64,000 nucleotides of DNA from Mucilaginibacter_A sp964236465 (GTDB lineage Bacteria > Bacteroidota > Bacteroidia > Sphingobacteriales > Sphingobacteriaceae). The stretch is taken from the NCBI GenBank assembly GCA_964236465.1, contig CAXSBZ010000014.1, positions 11,749 to 75,748 of the forward strand, given 5' to 3'. Made by a program: the position numbers and the translations under genes. Shown in pieces: positions 23,635-31,868 of this stretch (its first letter is position 1; every line of letters starts with the position of its first letter). A model generated the notes under the pieces. It was not told the DNA's origin. It ran no database searches and saw nothing but the letters and a program-made list of their open reading frames with translations.

Positions 23635-25539
23635 TTATTGAACGGTAAATTTGTTGTTGCTTAAATCGGCATCCACCCAAATCCCACTATCCAAACTTAC
23701 CGAAGCTATTTTTTTAGTTGATAAAAGAAGCACGCTGGTTTGCTTCTGATCTTTTTGCCAAACTATGGGTGTTTGATGGAAAGTTTGATTGCTGCCATCC
23801 GCATAAACTACGTTCACATCAAACGGAACAGCAAACCCGCCAATATTATTGATAATCAGATTATAACCTTTTTTGGTTTGATCCAATTTTTGGATAGACA
23901 GATCAATGTAATAGCTGGAGAAAAACCAGTTGTTCCAAAACCAGTCCAAGTTTTTGCCGGAAGCATTGCTGATCGAGTAAAAGAAATCCCACGGAATCGG
24001 ATGTTTGCCATGCCAGCGATCCATAAATTCATGCAAACTTTTGCGGAAAAGATCATCGCCCAGCATATCTTTTAAAGCTAAGTAAGCCAAAGACGGTTTG
24101 CCATATTCGTTATCGCCCAGAATCCGGCCGGATGTCAGTTCGCCGCGCGTGATAATCGGTTGCTGTATTGTTTTTACCGATGAATTTTTGATCCAGCGGT
24201 CTATCCGGAATTGCTTGTAGTTTTCGGCAGCTTTTTCTTTTCCCAAATCCACCTGGCCGATCAGATATTCAAAAGTTGTCGCCCAGCCTTCATCCATAAA
24301 ACCAAAACTGGATTCATTGATGCCCATATAAAAAGGAAACCAGGTATGCGCAATTTCATGTTCGGCTACAAACTGCGAAAAAACTGTATCGCGATAAGTT
24401 TCGTCATTCACCATCATAGGATATTCCATCCCGGCAAAACCCTGCACAATCGTGGTTTTTGGGAAAGGATAAGGCACGCCCGGCCAGTTTTTGGAAAGCC
24501 AGTTGAGCGAGTGCTTGCCAAACTTCACCATGTAATGGAAATCGGCCGAAGTATCATTGTAAGCTGCCTGCACACTGGCGCGTCGCTTAGTTTTTTCATC
24601 CACAATTGTGCTACCCGCATCCCAGGCAAAATGATCGCTCAAAGCAACGGTAACATCCGTAATATCATCAGCTTTCCATTTCCAGGTATTGGTTTGATTT
24701 TGAGCAGTTACCTGTTTATTAAGCAGTTCGGTTTTGGTGGCGATGTTGAAAATAGCATCCGAAGTCATGGATTGATCCAAACGTTTTGCATACGCAAGCT
24801 GTAAAACTGCTGTCGGATTTTGAAGTGTTCCCGTTGCCCAAACCACGTAATTTTTTGGCACGGTAATTTGGAAAGTATAATTGTTAAAATCGTTGTAAAA
24901 CTCGCGGCCGCCGGTAAAATCCAACCGGTCCCAGCCGTTGTAATCATCATAAACCGAAACCCGCGGGTAATAATAAGCCAGGAAAAAAGTCGTGCTGTCA
25001 ATCATCCCTTCGCGGCCTTGCTGCGGCGAAATAAAATAATGCCAGTTGACCGATAATTTGATTGAATCATGCGGCAACAAAGGTTTGTCCAGATCCACGT
25101 TTTGCCAGGTAAAATGGCCGGAGTTATCAGGCAAACTTTTCGCTTTGCCGTTCACCATAAACTGGTCAATCACCGTTCCGTTGCTCAGCGTATCGCGTTT
25201 GCTGTTTGGGTTTCGGCTGGCTTGTTTATGGCTGTTTTGGATAATGCGCATCACCAATTGCTTCAGCGTATCGGGGCTATTATTGAAATAGGTAATTTCT
25301 TCCGTTCCGCGGATGTTGCGGTTTGGCGGCAAAGCAGTTACCGAAATTTTATAATTGCCATGGTTTTGCCAGTAATTTTTGCCGGGTTTGCCATTTACCA
25401 AATGCGTGCCTTTTTGATAAGCTTTGGCAATATCGGCCGGCATCGATAAAGTTTGCGCTTTCAAGCCCGAAAAACAGGCGGTAAAAACAGTCAAGAATAT
25501 TGCCGAAGTAAAGGTTTTATATAAGTTCACAGTTTGCAA
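23635..25539 (-). CDS. Secreted M1 family metallopeptidase
   Basis: 634 residues with an N-terminal signal peptide (hydrophobic TSAIFLTVFTACFSGLKAQ). The zinc site HEIAH spans residues 394-398 with the downstream Glu in FGFMDEGWATTFEY, and the exopeptidase-type GMEYP motif is near 370. The N-terminal beta-sandwich carries GTEEITYFNNSPD, also seen in the paralogue at 58934. M1 enzymes remove N-terminal amino acids from peptides. Location is probably periplasmic or outer-membrane. It sits oddly between thyA and folA; a functional link to folate metabolism is not apparent. Confidence 0.9.
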   Translation of the reverse strand: MQTVNLYKTFTSAIFLTVFTACFSGLKAQTLSMPADIAKAYQKGTHLVNGKPGKNYWQNHGNYKISVTALPPNRNIRGTEEITYFNNSPDTLKQLVMRIIQNSHKQASRNPNSKRDTLSNGTVIDQFMVNGKAKSLPDNSGHFTWQNVDLDKPLLPHDSIKLSVNWHYFISPQQGREGMIDSTTFFLAYYYPRVSVYDDYNGWDRLDFTGGREFYNDFNNYTFQITVPKNYVVWATGTLQNPTAVLQLAYAKRLDQSMTSDAIFNIATKTELLNKQVTAQNQTNTWKWKADDITDVTVALSDHFAWDAGSTIVDEKTKRRASVQAAYNDTSADFHYMVKFGKHSLNWLSKNWPGVPYPFPKTTIVQGFAGMEYPMMVNDETYRDTVFSQFVAEHEIAHTWFPFYMGINESSFGFMDEGWATTFEYLIGQVDLGKEKAAENYKQFRIDRWIKNSSVKTIQQPIITRGELTSGRILGDNEYGKPSLAYLALKDMLGDDLFRKSLHEFMDRWHGKHPIPWDFFYSISNASGKNLDWFWNNWFFSSYYIDLSIQKLDQTKKGYNLIINNIGGFAVPFDVNVVYADGSNQTFHQTPIVWQKDQKQTSVLLLSTKKIASVSLDSGIWVDADLSNNKFTVQ

Positions 25540-25548
25540 TTTTAGGGT

Positions 25549-25562
25549 GATAAAAGAAGTAT
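25549..25562 (+). repeat. Dispersed repeat half-site between thyA and the M1 peptidase gene
   Basis: TTTTAGGGTGATAAAAGAAG followed by TAT; full extended form. Confidence 0.8.
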
Positions 25563-25585
25563 CTGTTAATTATTCAAATTAATAT

Positions 25586-26380
25586 CTAAACAGCCACTTG
25601 CGCTTTAATATGCGGCCAAGCTTCATAATTTTCCAGCATAAAATCCTCAAATTTAAAGCTGAAAATATCTTTTACTTCCGGGTTCATTTTCATCGTCGGA
25701 AGCGTTTTCGGCTCGCGGCTCAACTGCAAATTGGCTTGTTCCAAGTGGTTATTGTAAATGTGCGCATCGCCCAAAGTATGGACAAAATCTCCTGGTTCCA
25801 AGCCGCAAACCTGCGCCAGCATCAGCGTAAGCAACGCATAAGATGCAATATTAAACGGCACGCCCAGAAAAATATCCGCACTGCGCTGGTACAATTGGCA
25901 GGAAAGCTTGCCATCGGCCACATAAAACTGGAACAAACAATGGCAAGGCGGCAAAGCCATTTTGTTTACATCGGCTACGTTCCAGGCTGAAACCATGATG
26001 CGGCGTGAATCCGGATTTTGCTTTAACTGGCTGACTATCTGACTAATCTGATCAATATGGCTACCGTCCGGCGTTGGCCAGCTGCGCCATTGGTAGCCAT
26101 AAACCGGGCCAAGGTTTCCTTCGGCATCCGCCCATTCGTCCCAAATTTTTACACCATTTTCTTTCAAGTATTTGATGTTGGTATCGCCGCTCAAAAACCA
26201 CAACAATTCGTGGATGATCGACTTCAAATGCAGCTTTTTCGTCGTTACCACCGGGAAGCCTTCCTGCAAATTAAAACGCATCTGGTAGCCAAAAACACTG
26301 ATGGTTCCGGTGCCCGTTCGGTCGTGTTTCTGGTTGCCGGTTTCCAAAACGTGGCGCATCAAATCCTGGTATTGTTTCAT
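25586..26380 (-). CDS. thyA: Thymidylate synthase
   Basis: 264 residues, the same length as E. coli ThyA. The catalytic Cys146 is in ALPPCHCLFQFYV, the phosphate-binding RTGTGTISVFG loop is near residue 22 and QRSADIFLGVPFNIASYALL carries the conserved Asp/Asn region. It methylates dUMP to dTMP using 5,10-methylene-tetrahydrofolate and yields dihydrofolate, which FolA recycles. The M1 peptidase gene and folA follow on the same strand. A repeat half-site separates it from the divergent ispE. Confidence 0.97.
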   Translation of the reverse strand: MKQYQDLMRHVLETGNQKHDRTGTGTISVFGYQMRFNLQEGFPVVTTKKLHLKSIIHELLWFLSGDTNIKYLKENGVKIWDEWADAEGNLGPVYGYQWRSWPTPDGSHIDQISQIVSQLKQNPDSRRIMVSAWNVADVNKMALPPCHCLFQFYVADGKLSCQLYQRSADIFLGVPFNIASYALLTLMLAQVCGLEPGDFVHTLGDAHIYNNHLEQANLQLSREPKTLPTMKMNPEVKDIFSFKFEDFMLENYEAWPHIKAQVAV

Positions 26381-26394
26381 CTTAATTTTAGGTC

Positions 26395-26408
26395 GATAAA
26401 AGAAGCAT
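26395..26408 (+). repeat. Dispersed repeat half-site between divergent thyA and ispE
   Basis: TTTTAGGTCGATAAAAGAAG followed by CAT; full extended form, 14 bp from the thyA start. Confidence 0.85.
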
Positions 26409-26433
26409 CGCTTATCTGCAAAGAAAAATAATC

Positions 26434-26441
26434 TATTTTTG
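26434..26441 (+). promoter_or_regulatory. -7 promoter box of ispE
   Basis: TATTTTTG matches TAnnTTTG exactly. Transcription would begin only a few bases before the ATG at 26453, which favours the second ATG at 26480 as the ispE start. Confidence 0.45.
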
Positions 26442-26479
26442 GAATCCTATAAATGTTCAAAAGTAAACAAGCTTTCCGA

Positions 26480-27283
26480 ATGATCGTATTCCCAAATGCT
26501 AAAATAAATATCGGTTTAAACGTGATTAGCAAACGTTCCGATGGTTATCACAACCTGGAAACCGTTTTTTATCCGGTAAAAATTTACGATGCGCTGGAAG
26601 TGATTTTGAGTGATGAAATGCAATTTACTTCATCCGGGATTTCGATTCCCGGAAACCCGGAAAATAATCTGTGTTTGAAGGCTTATCAGCTGATTGAAAA
26701 AGATTATAATTTGCCACCCGTAAAGATTCATCTGCATAAAAACATCCCGATCGGTGCGGGTTTGGGCGGCGGTTCTGCGGATGGCGGGTTTTTTATCAAG
26801 CTTTTGAATGAATTGTGCCAGCTGAATTTATCCGCAGAAAATATGGAGGATTATGCACGGAAATTGGGTGCAGATTGTGCATTTTTTATCGGCAATAAAC
26901 CGGTTTTCGCTTATGAAAAAGGTGATCAGTTTGAAAATTTACAGCTTGATCTTTCCGCTTATCATTTAGTTTTGGTGATGCCACCGGTTCACGTTTCTAC
27001 GGCCGAAGCTTATGGCGGCGTTCAACCTAAAACTGCAGAATTTGATTTGAAATCAGCCTTAAAACTGTCTGTTTCCGAATGGAAAAATTTAATTAAGAAC
27101 GATTTTGAAAATTCTGTTTTTCAGCATCATCCCAAAATTAGGTCGATAAAAGAAGCATTGTACAAAAACGGCGCATTATACGCAGCCATGAGCGGGAGCG
27201 GAGCTTCGGTGTTTGGTATTTTCAGCCAAAAACCTGCTTTACAGAAACTTGAGGCTGCAAACCAGGTTTTTTATGAGGTGTGA
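26480..27283 (+). CDS. ispE: 4-(cytidine 5'-diphospho)-2-C-methyl-D-erythritol kinase
   Basis: 267 residues from the ATG at 26480 (MIVFPNAKINIGLNV). The ATG at 26453 adds nine residues not typical of the family and sits almost on the predicted transcription start. GHMP-kinase motifs are PNAKINIGL near the start, the ATP-binding IPIGAGLGGGSADGG and the C-terminal AAMSGSGASVFGIF. IspE phosphorylates CDP-methylerythritol in the non-mevalonate isoprenoid pathway. A copy of the dispersed repeat (27145-27158) is read in frame as RSIKEA. Confidence 0.96.
   Translation: MIVFPNAKINIGLNVISKRSDGYHNLETVFYPVKIYDALEVILSDEMQFTSSGISIPGNPENNLCLKAYQLIEKDYNLPPVKIHLHKNIPIGAGLGGGSADGGFFIKLLNELCQLNLSAENMEDYARKLGADCAFFIGNKPVFAYEKGDQFENLQLDLSAYHLVLVMPPVHVSTAEAYGGVQPKTAEFDLKSALKLSVSEWKNLIKNDFENSVFQHHPKIRSIKEALYKNGALYAAMSGSGASVFGIFSQKPALQKLEAANQVFYEV
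27145..27158 (+). repeat. Dispersed repeat half-site inside ispE
   Basis: AGGTCGATAAAAGAAGCAT is translated as RSIKEA. The whole extended motif is conserved within the coding sequence. Confidence 0.8.
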
Positions 27284-27285
27284 TT

Positions 27286-27365
27286 GTCATGCCGAATTTA
27301 TTTCGGCATCTCACAGGACAGGTTTTACTTTTTCTGATTAGATCCTGAAACAAGTTCAGGATGAC
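27286..27365. repeat. REP-like double hairpin between convergent genes
   Basis: Two small hairpins, ATGCCGAA/TTTCGGCAT (27289-27309) and ATCCTGAA/TTCAGGAT (27342-27362), are enclosed by GTCAT and ATGAC outer ends. Intergenic elements of the type GTCATGCCGAA...TTCAGGATGAC seem familiar from Bacteroidota genomes. It may also terminate transcription of ispE and of the opposing gene. Confidence 0.65.
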
Positions 27366-27378
27366 AAAACTTCAGAAA

Positions 27379-28266
27379 TTACAATCCAGCATCATCGGTT
27401 ACGCCGTGGCCAAAACCTTCCACCCAATCGCGGTCGCCCCAACCTTTGGCAATTGCCGTGAGCAAACGGTTGTGCACAGCGGCGGCAAAAGGCATCGGCA
27501 TTTCGCTTTTTTGGGATAAAGACAAGGCCAGTCTGGCATCTTTATAACCCAATTTCGCTTTAAATCCAACCGGTTCATAGCTTTTACCGGCAATCAGTTT
27601 GCCATAATTTTGATAAATTGGCGCATTAAACAACGTCGATCCAAAAAAATCAGCCATTTGTTTTGGGTCGATGCCGTTCTTTTCACCTAAAGTAAATGCT
27701 TCGGCCATCATTTCCATCGAAGCCATAATCATGAAGTTGCCGGCAATCTTAACTACATTGGCTTTTCCGGCTTCCTCGCCAAAATCAAAAATGCCCTGGC
27801 TCATCGCTTCCAAAATCGGTTTGGATGCTTCTTTTATCGATGTATTTCCGGAAACACAAACCCATAATTTCTGTGCCGCCGCAGCTTCCGGCCGGCCAAA
27901 AACCGGTGCCGATAAATAGTATGAACCGTTTTGCTGATGCAATTCACTCAGTTTTACAGAAGTTTCCGGAGAAATTGTGCTCATGGAAATGTGCACTGCA
28001 TCTTTAGCAATTGATTTCAGCAAACCGTGTTCACCGGTAACTGCTTCTTCCAAAATCGAATCCTCAGAAAGCATCGAAACTATAAACATCACGTTGCTGG
28101 CAGCAGCTTCCGGTGTTTCGCAAATAGTAATTTTATCCTGGTTCAACTCATCAGCTTTTGCAGCTGTTCGGTTATAAACCTGTAATTCGTAACCTGCTTT
28201 AATCAGGTTCTTAGCCATCGGCAAACCCATGTTGCCTAACCCTATAAATCCTATTTTTTCTTTCAT
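27379..28266 (-). CDS. NAD(P)-dependent 3-hydroxyisobutyrate dehydrogenase-like reductase
   Basis: 295 residues of the beta-hydroxyacid dehydrogenase family. The N-terminal dinucleotide motif GFIGLGNMGLPMAKNLIKAG, the substrate-binding MSTISPETS region, and GKANVVKIAGNFMIMASMEMMAEA with the catalytic Lys are visible, followed by the all-helical C-terminal domain. An Arg in VYNRTAAKADEL after the second strand favours NADP(H), as in glyoxylate/succinic semialdehyde reductases. The precise substrate is not determinable. It lies 5 bp after a small LapA-like gene. Confidence 0.88.
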   Translation of the reverse strand: MKEKIGFIGLGNMGLPMAKNLIKAGYELQVYNRTAAKADELNQDKITICETPEAAASNVMFIVSMLSEDSILEEAVTGEHGLLKSIAKDAVHISMSTISPETSVKLSELHQQNGSYYLSAPVFGRPEAAAAQKLWVCVSGNTSIKEASKPILEAMSQGIFDFGEEAGKANVVKIAGNFMIMASMEMMAEAFTLGEKNGIDPKQMADFFGSTLFNAPIYQNYGKLIAGKSYEPVGFKAKLGYKDARLALSLSQKSEMPMPFAAAVHNRLLTAIAKGWGDRDWVEGFGHGVTDDAGL

Positions 28267-28271
28267 AATTA

Positions 28272-28541
28272 TTAGCTGATGTAATCCCTGTCTTCCTGAC
28301 TTAGTGTATCGTTAGGGTTTTGATTATTGTTGTTGTCTTGGTAATATGTAGTACGTTTGGGCCGGTTAGCAAGCATTAAACCAATGATCACGCCCAAAAA
28401 AATTGCAGCGGTCAGGATCACTAATTTCGGCAGATACAAATCCCACATGAATACTTTAAATTTTACTTCATCTACATTTTGCATCAAAATTACGGTGATA
28501 AAAACAGTCAGTAAAATGATAAAAAGCGTTTTAGTTTTCAT
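28272..28541 (-). CDS. LapA-like (DUF1049) small inner-membrane protein
   Basis: 89 residues with two hydrophobic helices (TLFIILLTVFITVILMQN and KLVILTAAIFLGVIIGLML) joined by a short loop with the conserved VKFKVFMWD pattern, then a polar Asn-rich tail. LapA-domain proteins sit in the inner membrane and in E. coli take part in controlling LPS synthesis. The role here is inferred. Spacing of 5 bp to the following dehydrogenase gene indicates cotranscription. Confidence 0.8.
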   Translation of the reverse strand: MKTKTLFIILLTVFITVILMQNVDEVKFKVFMWDLYLPKLVILTAAIFLGVIIGLMLANRPKRTTYYQDNNNNQNPNDTLSQEDRDYIS

Positions 28542-28602
28542 GATTAATCTGGCAACAGAAGAATGGGAACGGATGTTTTATTCAACATTGAAAAATACAA
28601 TA

Positions 28603-29514
28603 TCAAAGGGCTTGTTTCATTTTGTATTTAGCAATTTTTTGCTGCGCTACCGGAAACATAAATATAGTTGAAAGGATCAGCACAGCACCAATCCAGAAAC
28701 CCGGCGTCATTTTTTTCAAATCCCCGAAGAAAATGAATGCCATAATAATACCGTAAACAGGTTCCAGATTGGTAATCAAAGCTACCCGAAAAGCGGATAA
28801 ATACTGCATTACGGAAACGCCCGCAACGTAGGCAACCGACGTACAAACGGTGCCCAGAAGTAGCAAATAAACCAGGTCATCATTTTTCAAAGCCAAGCTG
28901 TGTTTAAATCCTCCGGTAAAAAACAGATAAACCGAGATCCAGAAAAATGCGCCCGAAAGTTCGTAAAACGCAATTACCGGGGCAGATTTTTGCTTGGCAA
29001 ACTGCGAATTGATGATGGTAAAAATACTTGCTGCAGAAGCACTAATCAACCCCAAAATAATTCCCTTAGTGTACTGGATTTCAAATTTGAAAATCAAGAA
29101 TATGCCGGTGATGATGATTAAACCAGCTATGATTTCGAGTTTGGAGATTTTTTTGTTGGTGACCAACGGTTCAAAAACGGCCGTAAAAAGTGTTGCGGAC
29201 GATAAGCAAACCAACGTTACAGAGACCGTAGAAATTTTGATCGACTGGAAAAAAAGCAGCCAGTGCAGCCCGACTATGGCACCGGTGAATATAAATTGCA
29301 AGAAAGATTTCCAACTGATTTTGAAATTGATACGGGCAAAAATGAAATATAACAAAAGGGAAATAAAAGCAATCAGCAGGCGATACCAAACCAAATAAAC
29401 TGCTGAAACAGAGATGAGCGCGCCCAAAATCCCGGTAAAACCCCAGATAAAAACAGTACCGTGCAAGAGGAGCAGGTTTTTTTCTTCCTCACTGATCGAA
29501 GGTTTGAATTTCAT
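28603..29514 (-). CDS. DMT-superfamily (EamA) transporter
   Basis: 303 residues with about ten hydrophobic helices in two repeated halves, each an EamA domain. Typical features are LHGTVFIWGFTGILGALISV at the start, VSVTLVCLSSATLFTAVFEPL closing the first half and NLEPVYGIIMAFIFFGD closing the second. Family members export amino acids or other metabolites, but the substrate is unknown. Its start directly abuts the stop of the LptF/G-type gene (0 bp gap), so they form one transcription unit with tgt upstream. Confidence 0.9.
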   Translation of the reverse strand: MKFKPSISEEEKNLLLLHGTVFIWGFTGILGALISVSAVYLVWYRLLIAFISLLLYFIFARINFKISWKSFLQFIFTGAIVGLHWLLFFQSIKISTVSVTLVCLSSATLFTAVFEPLVTNKKISKLEIIAGLIIITGIFLIFKFEIQYTKGIILGLISASAASIFTIINSQFAKQKSAPVIAFYELSGAFFWISVYLFFTGGFKHSLALKNDDLVYLLLLGTVCTSVAYVAGVSVMQYLSAFRVALITNLEPVYGIIMAFIFFGDLKKMTPGFWIGAVLILSTIFMFPVAQQKIAKYKMKQAL

Positions 29515-30615
29515 TTATTTCGGGGCCTTTTTAAGTAGATACAAGCCGAGTATACCGAAAATTATATTGGGTATAAAAACAGCAATGATAGGTGGCAAAC
29601 CTCCTTTTAAAGCAAAAACTTTGGAAAACTGCACGGTTACAATATAAGCGAAACAGAGAAAAATCCCGATCCCTAAAGGCAGGCCAATGCCGCCGCGTAC
29701 TTTTCTGGACGACATCGCCACGCCAATTAGCGTTAAAATATAGGAAGAAAGCGGATAAACGAAACGCTGGTATTTTTCATACAAAAGATCGACCATGATG
29801 CCGGTGCCGCGAATTTTTTCTTTCTCGATGTTGGTGTTTAATTCTTTCATCGGCATGGCGTCGTACAAATTGCTGTGTGCCTGGAAGTCAACTGGTTGCA
29901 TATCTAAAATGGTATCTTTTTTAATGCCGCTCACCATCTTTTCCTTCAAGCCATGAACATAACGGATCGAGTAATCCATCATTGACCAAACTCTTTTCAA
30001 CGAATCATAAGTGATACGTGTAGCCGTAATTTTCTCCCGCAGAGAATCCTGGTTAAATTTTTCTAAAGTAAACTGATATCCGGTGCGCTGAGCATTGTCA
30101 AAGGACTGCACATAAACATAAGTTTCTTTATCGAGCTGCATGTGCACTTCACCTTTTTGTTCATTATTTCCGCTGTTGACGTAATTGTTTTCAAAAGTAG
30201 TTTTAAGCAGATTGGTATGTGGAATAATGAAAACATTGAATGTTAACGATACCAGAAAAATAATAGTTGCTGAGACCGCATAAGGTCGCAAAAAACGGTT
30301 AAAACTTGCACCGCCGCTTAATATTGGTACAATTTCCGTGAGGTCGGCCATTTTTGCTGTAAAAAAAATAACGGCTATAAAATTGATCAACGGAGATAAA
30401 AAGTTGAGATAGAAAGGGATGAAGCCAAAATAATAATGCGTGATGATAAACCAGAAACCCAAATCGTGTTTCAAGAAGTCGTCCAGCTTTTCTGAAATAT
30501 CGAATACGACGATAATCACCAGGAAGATCCCGAGCGTAAACACAAATGTGCCCAGGTATTTATTGATGATATACCAATCGATAATTTTAAGATAACGTTT
30601 TGTGAGCCTACGCAT
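29515..30615 (-). CDS. LptF/LptG family (YjgP/YjgQ) LPS-export permease
   Basis: 366 residues with the LptF/G plan: three membrane helices at the N-terminus (residues ~15-110), a large periplasmic beta-rich domain (about 130-265), then three C-terminal helices. Characteristic sequence is DWYIINKYLGTFVFTLG at the start and ISGGASFNRFLRPY-like text near residue 100. The protein forms the membrane part of the LptB2FG ABC transporter that extracts LPS from the inner membrane. Bacteroidota often have two such genes; whether this is F or G cannot be decided. It overlaps tgt by 1 bp. Confidence 0.88.
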   Translation of the reverse strand: MRRLTKRYLKIIDWYIINKYLGTFVFTLGIFLVIIVVFDISEKLDDFLKHDLGFWFIITHYYFGFIPFYLNFLSPLINFIAVIFFTAKMADLTEIVPILSGGASFNRFLRPYAVSATIIFLVSLTFNVFIIPHTNLLKTTFENNYVNSGNNEQKGEVHMQLDKETYVYVQSFDNAQRTGYQFTLEKFNQDSLREKITATRITYDSLKRVWSMMDYSIRYVHGLKEKMVSGIKKDTILDMQPVDFQAHSNLYDAMPMKELNTNIEKEKIRGTGIMVDLLYEKYQRFVYPLSSYILTLIGVAMSSRKVRGGIGLPLGIGIFLCFAYIVTVQFSKVFALKGGLPPIIAVFIPNIIFGILGLYLLKKAPK

Positions 30616-31745
30616 TACAAACGTTGCGATAGTGTTTTTACCATACTATTTTTCCAATTGTAAAATGTGCCATAGATGATTTTCTCCTGTGCTGTTTTTA
30701 CCAGCCATAAATAGAAATGCAAGTTGTGCAAAGTGGCAATCTGTGCGCCCAGCATTTCGCCGGAATGAATCAGATGGCGAAGGTAAGCTTTTGAATAACC
30801 TACATCAGCAAACAATTCGCTCTCGGCATCAATAGCAGAAAAATCATTTTTCCATTTTTCGTTTTTAATGTTGATGATGCCGTTTCGGGTAAAAAGCATT
30901 CCGTTGCGGCCGTTTCGAGTTGGCATTACGCAATCAAACATATCGATGCCTAAAGCAATGTTTTCCAGCAGGTTGATTGGTGTGCCTACGCCCATCAGAT
31001 AGCGCGGTTTGCTTTGCGGGAGAATGTTGCAGACAATTTCCGTCATGGCATACATTTCTTCTGCCGGTTCGCCAACGGACAGACCGCCGATGGCATTTCC
31101 TTCTCGTTCAAAAGAGGCAATTACTTCGGCAGATTTTTCGCGCAGATCTTTATAAACGGAACCTTGCACAATCGGGAACAACGTTTGCGAGTAGCCGTAT
31201 TTTGGTTCCGTGGTATCAAAGCGGTCGCAGCAGCGTTTCAGCCAGCGGTGCGTCATGTCGATCGATCGGCGAGCATAACCATATTCGCAGGGATAAGGCG
31301 TGCATTCATCAAAAGCCATGATGATATCGGCACCGATAATACGCTGCGTATCCATCACGTTTTCGGGTGTAAACAAGTGTTTGGAACCGTCAATATGCGA
31401 GCGGAAAGTAACGCCTTCTTCTTTAATTTTCCGCACTTCGGTTAATGAATATACCTGATAACCGCCACTATCCGTCAAAACTGGTTTGTCCCAATTAATG
31501 AATTTGTGCAGGCCGCCGGCTTGCTCAATGGTATTTAAACCCGGCCGGAGGTAAAGATGGTAAGTGTTTCCGAGAATGATCTGTGCTTTGATGTCATCCG
31601 CCAACTCGTGCTGATGTACTGCTTTTACCGTTCCTGCTGTGCCCACCGGCATAAAAATTGGTGTTTGGATAATCCCGTGATCTGTTGTGATTTCTCCTGC
31701 CCGGGCTTTAGAAAACGGATCAAGGGCAATCTGCTGAAACTTCAT
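30615..31745 (-). CDS. tgt: tRNA-guanine transglycosylase (queuosine synthesis)
   Basis: 376 residues, normal length. The nucleophile region DSGGYQVYSL, DIIMAFDECTPYP, IGGLSVGEP and YLMGVGTPINLLENIALGIDMFDCVMPTRNGRNG are all well conserved. The enzyme exchanges guanine-34 for preQ1 in tRNAs with GUN anticodons. Unusually, the zinc-site segment that reads CxCxxC in E. coli is DAESELFADVGYSKAYLRHL here, so the three cysteine ligands are absent although the following TLHN histidine remains. The gene starts a tight operon with the LptF/G permease and EamA transporter. Confidence 0.95.
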   Translation of the reverse strand: MKFQQIALDPFSKARAGEITTDHGIIQTPIFMPVGTAGTVKAVHQHELADDIKAQIILGNTYHLYLRPGLNTIEQAGGLHKFINWDKPVLTDSGGYQVYSLTEVRKIKEEGVTFRSHIDGSKHLFTPENVMDTQRIIGADIIMAFDECTPYPCEYGYARRSIDMTHRWLKRCCDRFDTTEPKYGYSQTLFPIVQGSVYKDLREKSAEVIASFEREGNAIGGLSVGEPAEEMYAMTEIVCNILPQSKPRYLMGVGTPINLLENIALGIDMFDCVMPTRNGRNGMLFTRNGIINIKNEKWKNDFSAIDAESELFADVGYSKAYLRHLIHSGEMLGAQIATLHNLHFYLWLVKTAQEKIIYGTFYNWKNSMVKTLSQRL

Positions 31746-31766
31746 TTATATACACCGATTTTACTG

Positions 31767-31774
31767 CAAAAATA
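31767..31774 (-). promoter_or_regulatory. -7 promoter box of tgt
   Basis: Read on the minus strand this is TATTTTTG, an exact TAnnTTTG match, 21 bp from the tgt start. No convincing -33 box. Confidence 0.4.
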
Positions 31775-31868
31775 GAAAATAAAAGTATTTTACTTTCCGT
31801 TTTGTGGCAGGCAGGCACGGTAATCCGGTTTCTTTTTAAGAAATTCGCCTGCCGAAAATTGGTTTACT

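Noticed and set aside
29515..30615. Assigning the permease as LptF or LptG specifically
   Set aside because: The two families share the same plan and the sequence features seen do not separate them; no lptB or partner gene is nearby.
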